A DNA stretch of 64,000 bases from Shewanella cutis (lineage in GTDB: Bacteria; Pseudomonadota; Gammaproteobacteria; Enterobacterales; Shewanellaceae), in NCBI RefSeq assembly GCF_022410515.1, contig NZ_JACSDI010000001.1, positions 1,054,001 through 1,118,000 of the forward strand, written 5' to 3'. The position numbers and the translations under genes were made by a program. Positions within the stretch are counted from its first letter, which is position 1, and each line of letters starts with the position of its first letter. Below are positions 55,818-64,000 of the stretch, in pieces. The notes under the pieces are model-generated. The model had not been told where the DNA came from, made no database searches, and saw only the letters and a list, made by a program, of their open reading frames with translations.

Positions 55818-56621
55818 TTAGGCTTTTTTCGCGTTGGTGCTCTCAAAAATCTTATCGGCTGATGCGGCCACAAAGCCAGTGTACAGTTCACCATTCGCCT
55901 TAGGATAACGCAGGGCGAACTCATAGAAGCAGCTTGGGATTTCAACCGTCGCATCGCTAAATTCTACGGCGATTTTATCTGCCATGGTGGATGATTGCTC
56001 CAATAACACCTCAGGCGAACCTTTGATTTCACCGCCTGAGCTGTTGAGCACAAAGCCCGCTTGCTTGAGTGCATCGTTTACCGACTCTAAGGTATCAAAA
56101 CCCTCGAGGTGGTTGATAGATACCGTAAAATGATTGGCGCGGTAACCAAAGGCCGCAACCCAAGCCGCATATTCGCTCTCTTCGAGCAGCGCTTCATAGG
56201 TCTTAGCATCCAGTGACCAATGACGACCCGAATAGATAAAGTTATCCGCTTTAGTCGCTTGCTCATCCACTTGAGCGATCAAACCTTGGATAGTGCTTTG
56301 CAGTGCTGGGCTAAACTCTTCGACCAATAGCTCAGAAATAAACACCTTAGGCTGAGTCGCATCTGGATGTTCAAAATGCTTAGCAATCAGTTTTTTCTGC
56401 TCAAACTTATAATCACCACAGGCTACATAACCTAAAGAGGTAAAATGCTCTGCTAACACGGCTAAATTAACCTTAGCGATGTTAAAAGTACGCAGGGCGA
56501 TATGGTCGTTGATAATCGGCTTACCGTGCCCAAGCAGCTCGTGCACCTTGGCCGCAGATGGGGTCATTTGAATATAGTCTTGCCACAAAGCGGCAAATAA
56601 CGCATTGATATCTGTGTGCAT
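55818..56621 (-). CDS. DUF1338-domain protein (2-oxoadipate dioxygenase/decarboxylase-like)
   Basis: This 267-aa protein has the metal-binding features of the family, including INDHIALRTFNIA (His near 40) and a later YRANHFTVSIN (His). Family member HglS from Pseudomonas converts 2-oxoadipate to 2-hydroxyglutarate in lysine breakdown. Whether this shorter protein does the same is open. It follows the arginine succinyltransferase genes on the same strand, separated by a hairpin. The ATG at 56621 follows AAGGAG. Confidence 0.82.
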   Translation of the reverse strand: MHTDINALFAALWQDYIQMTPSAAKVHELLGHGKPIINDHIALRTFNIAKVNLAVLAEHFTSLGYVACGDYKFEQKKLIAKHFEHPDATQPKVFISELLVEEFSPALQSTIQGLIAQVDEQATKADNFIYSGRHWSLDAKTYEALLEESEYAAWVAAFGYRANHFTVSINHLEGFDTLESVNDALKQAGFVLNSSGGEIKGSPEVLLEQSSTMADKIAVEFSDATVEIPSCFYEFALRYPKANGELYTGFVAASADKIFESTNAKKA

Positions 56622-56752
56622 AAAAACTCCTTTTATTGTGCTGCGACTATAGTGCGTATTGTTTTGCCGCTCGCACTCAATGTAACGACCCTAGCCACTT
56701 GCTGCACAACGGCGCTCAGTAGCAGCCCAAGTAACGTTACTGCTTGTTATGA

Positions 56753-56777
56753 AAAAGGAAGAACCTAGGCTCTTCCT
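56753..56777 (-). terminator. terminator of astD
   Basis: On the minus strand AGGAAGAGCC pairs with GGTTCTTCCT, then TTTTC; it lies 9 nt after the astD stop. Confidence 0.7.
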
Positions 56778-56785
56778 CAATGATG

Positions 56786-58252
<1,467 letters not shown>

Positions 58253-58258
58253 CTATTC

Positions 58259-59278
58259 CTACATTGCCAAAATACGGATTTGATCGCCTTTTACGAGTAA
58301 CAAACCTTCGGCGAGTTCTGGGCTAATTACCACCTGCTCTGCTTTATCATCAACGCAGAGATAAGCTGAAGTCGCCCTGTAATTGGCTAATTGAGTGTTA
58401 GAGACAATAAATTGCTTATCGGATTCAGGCATATCACCAATTTCGACCCTCAGTAGACGGCTTTCACGCACGGCGCGAATATCGGTTAAACGGCATTCGA
58501 CCGTTGGGCCACCATCGAAAATATCCACATAACCGCGGCATCTAAAACCTTCGGCCTGCAGCAAACTTAGGGCCGGACGCGTATTAGTGTGTACTTCACC
58601 GATCACTTTTTGCGCTTCTTCTGGCAGCAGGCAAACATACACAGGGTTACGGGGCATCATCTCCGCCATAAAGGCTTTTTTACCTAAGCCAGAAAGGTAG
58701 TCCGCCTGAACAAAATCAATACCTAAGAAGTTTTTTTGCAGCCAACCATAGAAGGGGGAATGACCATCGGCATCGCTCACACCACGCATTTCAGCAATCA
58801 CAGTCTCGCCAAAACGCTTTGCATGTTGAGCTAAAAACAGAAAACGGCTGCGGGACAACATGCGGCCATTATTCCCCTTACGATAAGGTTCCCGTAAAAA
58901 CAGGGTACAAAGCTCAGCGGCACCTGTGTAATCGTGACAAAGGGTTAAGGTTTCAACCTCATTACGCACTTCAATTTGTTCGGAATAGTACACTTCGGTG
59001 CCAAGGCGATAATGGTAGAAGGCATCCTCCATACCGACAGCCGCCTCAATGGCGCAGGTGCCAACAACTTCGCGGGTTTCGGTATCTTCAAGCACCATCA
59101 AATAGCCTTCATCGAAGGGCTTATCGACAACTTTGACAAAAGAGGCTTCGGCACGGGCAATTTTATGCCGAAGTAAATCGGCATTGACTGGCAATGAGGT
59201 AAAGCCATGGCCTGACTCTTCGGCAATTTGGTATAGAGATTCAAAATCGCCTGCCCGAATGGGACGTATGATTAACAT
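58259..59278 (-). CDS. astA: arginine N-succinyltransferase
   Basis: This 339-aa GNAT-like enzyme transfers succinyl from succinyl-CoA to arginine, opening the ammonia-releasing AST pathway. MLIIRPIRAGDFESLYQIAEE, FLREPYRKGNNGRMLSRSRF and HSPFYGWLQKNFLGIDF are AstA-like. It is in tandem with astD and follows argD, with a terminator in between. astB and astE are not in the window. Confidence 0.94.
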   Translation of the reverse strand: MLIIRPIRAGDFESLYQIAEESGHGFTSLPVNADLLRHKIARAEASFVKVVDKPFDEGYLMVLEDTETREVVGTCAIEAAVGMEDAFYHYRLGTEVYYSEQIEVRNEVETLTLCHDYTGAAELCTLFLREPYRKGNNGRMLSRSRFLFLAQHAKRFGETVIAEMRGVSDADGHSPFYGWLQKNFLGIDFVQADYLSGLGKKAFMAEMMPRNPVYVCLLPEEAQKVIGEVHTNTRPALSLLQAEGFRCRGYVDIFDGGPTVECRLTDIRAVRESRLLRVEIGDMPESDKQFIVSNTQLANYRATSAYLCVDDKAEQVVISPELAEGLLLVKGDQIRILAM

Positions 59279-59366
59279 CTTAGTGTCTCCTCACTTAAGC
59301 TTGCAGCACAGCAAGGCGCCCATCTTCAAAAGACAGGTATCATGCCTGCAAGAATTCCCTGACAAA

Positions 59367-59398
59367 AAAGGAGTGCGAATGAAATTCAGCACTCCTTT
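59367..59398 (-). terminator. terminator between argD and astA
   Basis: AAAGGAGTGC/GCACTCCTTT with a 12-nt loop and a long T run on the minus strand, 6 nt after the argD stop. It suggests attenuated read-through into astAD. Confidence 0.82.
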
Positions 59399-59404
59399 GG
59401 TCGC

Positions 59405-60628
<1,224 letters not shown>

Positions 60629-60930
60629 TCATCCTTTGTTTAAAAGTAACGGCATCGGGAGCCGTCTGAGTCCCCTACGTATCTTTATCTTGAGTTAGTG
60701 ATACAGGGAGTGCTTGTGTCTGTTAATAGCCATTATTAGCGAAATTGTGATCAAAATACCAGTTTTTCACAAACAACAATCGCCATGCTTAAGGTCAAAG
60801 TGCATAAAGATTGCAGTTTAAGAACTATACAAGCGCTTAAGCCAGAGGCATTTAGCATATTTAGTCAGAAAAAAAGTTATTTACCCCTATTTTTGCTAGC
60901 TATTCACTGAATATGAATAACTACACAATT

Positions 60931-61842
60931 TTAACGAATCAGCTTTGAAAGTACAAAATGCGCGATTTGTTGCCTTGCTTCTATCGCTTCAGGCAATAGG
61001 TCAAACAACGGAAAAACATGGGGCATATTGCGATAAAAACGTGATTCAACCTCGCCACCACAGGCATTTACCTGCATAACCAGTCGTTCTGAGTCCTGCA
61101 AAAGCAACTCGCGCGTACCGGCAATCACTAAGAGCGGTGGCAAGCCAGCCAAGTTCCCTTGCAAAGGAGAAACTCTTTCAGACATAGGATTTACCCCTGC
61201 AAGATAAGCCCCGCGCAATCGCAATAAGGATTCAAGGGTAAAAAAGGGATCATCGGCCGCTAAAATTAGCTCAGTATCACCGGTAATCGCTAAATCGAGT
61301 GCTGGTGACAACAGCACACAAGCCTTAGGGGAAGGCAGATTTAATCTTTTCAATTCAAGCAATAAGCTTAAGGCTAAGTTTCCCCCCGCCGAATCGCCCA
61401 TCAGTATCAGATTATCGTCGCCCTTAAGCTCAATTAAGTGCAAATAAGCTTCAAGTACATCATCACAGGGCGCAGGGAATGGGTGTTCTGGCGCTAAACG
61501 GTAATCGGGAATAAAAGTATCAAGCTGACAACGCGCGCTAATATCAGCAATCAGCCTTGCATGGGCATGAGGTGTTTTAAAGCAAAAGCCACCACCGCGG
61601 ATATAAAACAAATTTCCCAAACGCGGGGAATCATTTAACAAAACATAGTGCAATAGGCTGGCATGTTGTAATGGAATCGTGGTGCTAACGAGTGTGTTTG
61701 GCCACGGCAACCAGCGTTTATCGAGCGCTAATAAACGTTGTCGCATTTGGGCCAAAGGTAACTTTGCCTTACCACGGCTTAAGGATGGCCGCGCGACATA
61801 AGATAAAATGGTATTTAATACAGAAGCTTGCCAGCTTGGCAT
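60931..61842 (-). CDS. alpha/beta-hydrolase of the HSL-type esterase family
   Basis: This 303-aa hydrolase has the nucleophile elbow MGDSAGGNLAL (Ser near 155), a probable acid in AGTRELLLQDSERL, and a C-terminal His in NMPHVFPLF. The usual oxyanion-hole motif HGGG reads RGGG (FYIRGGGFCF). PDYRLAPEHPFPAP is typical of the HSL/bacterial esterase class. There is no signal peptide. The substrate is unknown; short acyl esters or lipid esters are likely. Confidence 0.88.
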   Translation of the reverse strand: MPSWQASVLNTILSYVARPSLSRGKAKLPLAQMRQRLLALDKRWLPWPNTLVSTTIPLQHASLLHYVLLNDSPRLGNLFYIRGGGFCFKTPHAHARLIADISARCQLDTFIPDYRLAPEHPFPAPCDDVLEAYLHLIELKGDDNLILMGDSAGGNLALSLLLELKRLNLPSPKACVLLSPALDLAITGDTELILAADDPFFTLESLLRLRGAYLAGVNPMSERVSPLQGNLAGLPPLLVIAGTRELLLQDSERLVMQVNACGGEVESRFYRNMPHVFPLFDLLPEAIEARQQIAHFVLSKLIR

Positions 61843-61897
61843 TTCACGCCCTCCACATCAGTGCCGTATCACAACGCCGATGTGAGCGGCTCGTGGA

Positions 61898-63043
61898 TTA
61901 CAGCAAATCTAGCTTTCGATAGTTTTGCGCTTTAAGGCGCAACACTTCTTGTTCTGTTAGCTCGTAATAATCAAACATCAAACGCTTTTCCTGCGGCTCG
62001 ATCTGACGCATTTCTTCGAGTAACAGCACCTTCGCATAACAATTAGCCCGTGCCACTAAAGCTGCTGGAGGGGATAATTCCCGATAGGTTAAGGTTTGAT
62101 CTAACTCTTTTAACAATAAGGTTAATGGGCTATTTTCAAATTTAAGTAGCTCGAGTAATTGCCAATTGAGCACGTGCCCATGACTGAGCACTTGTTCAAA
62201 TACGGCTTTGGCCGGAAACTCGGTGGCAATCACTGCGTCGTACACTTCTTTATCCCGACTAGAACTCGCTTCGCGGATCCAGTTTCCCCAGGTTTTATCA
62301 AATAAACTCGCACTCAGGCTCAGCACGACTGAAGTGCCCAACTGATTCAACAATGCACCACTGTAGACGAGGGCTGAGTCAGTATGATGAAGCTGCGTCA
62401 ACGCATTGGCGGCGATCCCGCTCACTATGCTATAACGCCAAAGTTTGCGCGTGGTCCAGAGTAACTTAGCATTACCACTAGGTAACCAATTACGCAGGCA
62501 AAAATATGGAATGATGGTGCGTAGATTTTCGATTCCAATGTAATTCATCACTAATTTGATATCAGTAACACGCACATCAGAACTTTGGGGGCGGCGCGCC
62601 CGAAATGCCGGACTGTTGACCATATTAGTTAAATCGCGGCATAACCAGCCCAAATTACTGATTAAAGGCCGTAGTCTTGTGGCATCGAGATTTTTCGCCA
62701 GTAGCAATTCAAGTAACAGGATTTGTGATTCGTTAATATCCGATTTTGCCAGCACTAATTCAGGTGAAGCTAATTGGTGCTCAATAGCATTATTCACGGT
62801 ATCAATAAGCTGCTTTGAAATCGCCTCAAATACTTCTCGAGCTTTGATTTGTTTGAGCAGACGCGACAATACCGCCTCGCGCTCCACGTCGAGTTTATTG
62901 GCATCGGCTTCAAGCTCTCGGTCTAAATCATCCAATAGTGTAGGACTGGCCTTTTGCTTACCGAGGATAAGTTGCTGATAGAGCCGCTGTTCTATCTCTA
63001 AAATTTTACCGGGTCTAACGCCACCCGCTATCGAAATCGCCAC
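61898..63043 (-). CDS. HDOD-domain signalling protein
   Basis: This 381-aa protein has a helical N-terminal region (about 1-100) and an HDOD domain (about 100-320; SPAFRARRPQ, VMNYIGIENLRTIIPYF, YSGALLNQLGTSVV). HDOD is related to HD phosphohydrolases but here lacks a convincing HD metal pair (LHHTDSALVYS region), so it probably acts as a scaffold in signalling. The start is a GTG at 63043 with AGGAAAG upstream. It is 55 nt upstream of the esterase gene on the same strand. Confidence 0.8.
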   Translation of the reverse strand: MAISIAGGVRPGKILEIEQRLYQQLILGKQKASPTLLDDLDRELEADANKLDVEREAVLSRLLKQIKAREVFEAISKQLIDTVNNAIEHQLASPELVLAKSDINESQILLLELLLAKNLDATRLRPLISNLGWLCRDLTNMVNSPAFRARRPQSSDVRVTDIKLVMNYIGIENLRTIIPYFCLRNWLPSGNAKLLWTTRKLWRYSIVSGIAANALTQLHHTDSALVYSGALLNQLGTSVVLSLSASLFDKTWGNWIREASSSRDKEVYDAVIATEFPAKAVFEQVLSHGHVLNWQLLELLKFENSPLTLLLKELDQTLTYRELSPPAALVARANCYAKVLLLEEMRQIEPQEKRLMFDYYELTEQEVLRLKAQNYRKLDLL

Positions 63044-63194
63044 TCTCTATCTTTCCTATATCGCCCTTGCCAAGTGGCGCTTAAACGCAGATATCATTAA
63101 AATCACTGTAATTTCAGCATATACGTTAAATCTTCGCAACAAGCAAACACCGCATGCAGATTTAGCAAAGTCATAGCAAATTTAGGATAACAAA

Positions 63195-63214
63195 AAGGCC
63201 TCATTCGAGGCCTT
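63195..63214 (-). terminator. terminator of the S9 peptidase gene
   Basis: AAGGCCTC/GAGGCCTT with a 4-nt loop and a T run on the minus strand, 17 nt after the stop. Confidence 0.85.
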
Positions 63215-63230
63215 AATATTGAGAGTTAAC

Positions 63231-64000
63231 TTACTTAAGCTCTTGTTCAAACAACTTGTAAATACGGCGATATTCGTCCAACCAACTCGATGGTTGGCGG
63301 AAACCGTGGGGCTCAACTGGATAAATAGCCGTTTCGAACATCGGCTTTTCCAGTTCAATTAAACGCTGCACCAGACGCACGCTATCTTGGAAGAACACGT
63401 TATCATCCATCACGCCACTCATAATAAGCAATGGCTTAGTCAGACCTTGGGCGTGCTCGATGGGCGAGCTGCGCTCATAGGCGATAGGATCAACATCTGG
63501 TGTATTCAAAATATTTGAAGTGTAAGGCGCATTGTAGTGTGCCCAATCCGCAACCGGACGCAGTGCAGCACCTGCTTGAAATAATTCAGGCTCTGTAAAC
63601 AAAGACATAAAGGTTAAGAAGCCACCGTAAGAACCGCCATAGGTACCGACACGCTTAATATCGACATTGGCATTTTGGCCCATCCACGTCACACCATCTT
63701 TTAAGTCTTCGACTTCAGGATGCCCCATATTGCGATAAATCGCCGTGCGCCAATCGCGGCCATAGCCTTTAGAACCACGGTAATCCATATCCATCACCAC
63801 ATAACCTTGTTGAGTCAATAGGTTGTGGAACATAAACTCACGGAAGTAGCCACTAAAGCCATAATCGGCATTTTGTAAGTAACCGGCACCATGGTTAAAG
63901 ATAACCGCGGGATATTTTTCGGCGCGGGATTTGTCATAACCCTGCGGCAAATAAACACGCGCATAAATCTGACCGGCACCATGGTTTGAAGGTACAGCGA
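63231..64000 (-). CDS. S9-family prolyl oligopeptidase, C-terminal part
   Basis: The frame is open to the window edge, giving 256 codons of a larger protein. It contains the peptidase S9 catalytic domain: VMDMDYRGSKGYGRDWR, the nucleophile in GTYGGSYGGFLT, an Asp in MSGVMDDNVFFQDS and a His in VEPHGFRQPSS. It probably cleaves after Pro or acts as a dipeptidyl peptidase IV-like enzyme. The N-terminal propeller is outside the window, so signal and full size are unknown. Confidence 0.9.
   Translation of the reverse strand, partial: AVPSNHGAGQIYARVYLPQGYDKSRAEKYPAVIFNHGAGYLQNADYGFSGYFREFMFHNLLTQQGYVVMDMDYRGSKGYGRDWRTAIYRNMGHPEVEDLKDGVTWMGQNANVDIKRVGTYGGSYGGFLTFMSLFTEPELFQAGAALRPVADWAHYNAPYTSNILNTPDVDPIAYERSSPIEHAQGLTKPLLIMSGVMDDNVFFQDSVRLVQRLIELEKPMFETAIYPVEPHGFRQPSSWLDEYRRIYKLFEQELK

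Noticed and set aside
60770..60930. ARG box upstream of argD
   Set aside because: tgcataaagattgca and tgaatatgaata show only half-site similarity with wrong spacing.

Overview
The window looks like chromosomal DNA of a Shewanella (Gammaproteobacteria), close to the S. oneidensis group. This rests on gene content and protein character, not on a search. It carries a psrABC-type sulfur-respiration operon, the long (367 aa) SAICAR synthase, metJ/metBL, groESL next to hipBA, a cutA-dsbD pair, crp, and argD-astA-astD. It has about 44 convincing protein genes and no rRNA or tRNA that I can see.

Layout. (1) 1-4553: methionine regulon: the 5' end of metF, the metBL operon and divergent metJ, with MetJ box arrays upstream of metF and between metB and metJ. 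(2) 4661-12225: a TauE/SafE permease, psrABC with a NarP-like site upstream, a pentapeptide-repeat protein and purC. (3) 12226-18607: an accessory island holding a NYN-LOTUS protein, an AT-rich OLD-family ATPase/TOPRIM nuclease, a shortened HicB antitoxin and a complete hipBA module with four evenly spaced operators. Composite repeats in opposite orientation lie on both sides of the first three genes, and hicB itself is bracketed by direct copies of one repeat. (4) 18978-31725: housekeeping genes: groESL with a sigma32-type promoter, a MATE pump, a LysR regulator, fxsA, cutA-dsbD, a CPA2 antiporter, galK, galM and an acidic-tailed hypothetical. (5) 32046-36609: a quinone oxidoreductase and a secreted M9 collagenase with three C-terminal PPC-like repeats. 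(6) 36610-40793: a mosaic region with two small genes that look like integron cassettes with attC sites but no integrase, interrupted by a Y1/RAYT transposase element whose left end is repeated four times. The last repetition is a 399-bp direct duplication that looks perfect. (7) 40783-64000: ppiC, mrcB, hrpB, a copper-type TonB receptor, a GGDEF-EAL protein, thpR, a Sel1 protein, crp, a PhoPQ-like system with a PepSY-like partner, a DUF1338 protein, astD-astA-argD, an esterase, a HDOD protein and the 3' part of an S9 peptidase.

How the parts fit. The core genes cover methionine and arginine metabolism, anaerobic sulfur respiration (psrABC, plausibly under Crp and NarP), envelope thiol and peptidoglycan maintenance, and proteostasis. 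The two accessory regions are the places to look for something new: a repeat-bounded, defence-like island at 12.3-17.0 kb and a cassette/REP mosaic at 36.8-40.8 kb.

Many starts given here lie downstream of the longest reading frame, because those frames open with TTG and an ATG with a Shine-Dalgarno sequence follows. All similarity statements come from reading motifs; no database search was possible.
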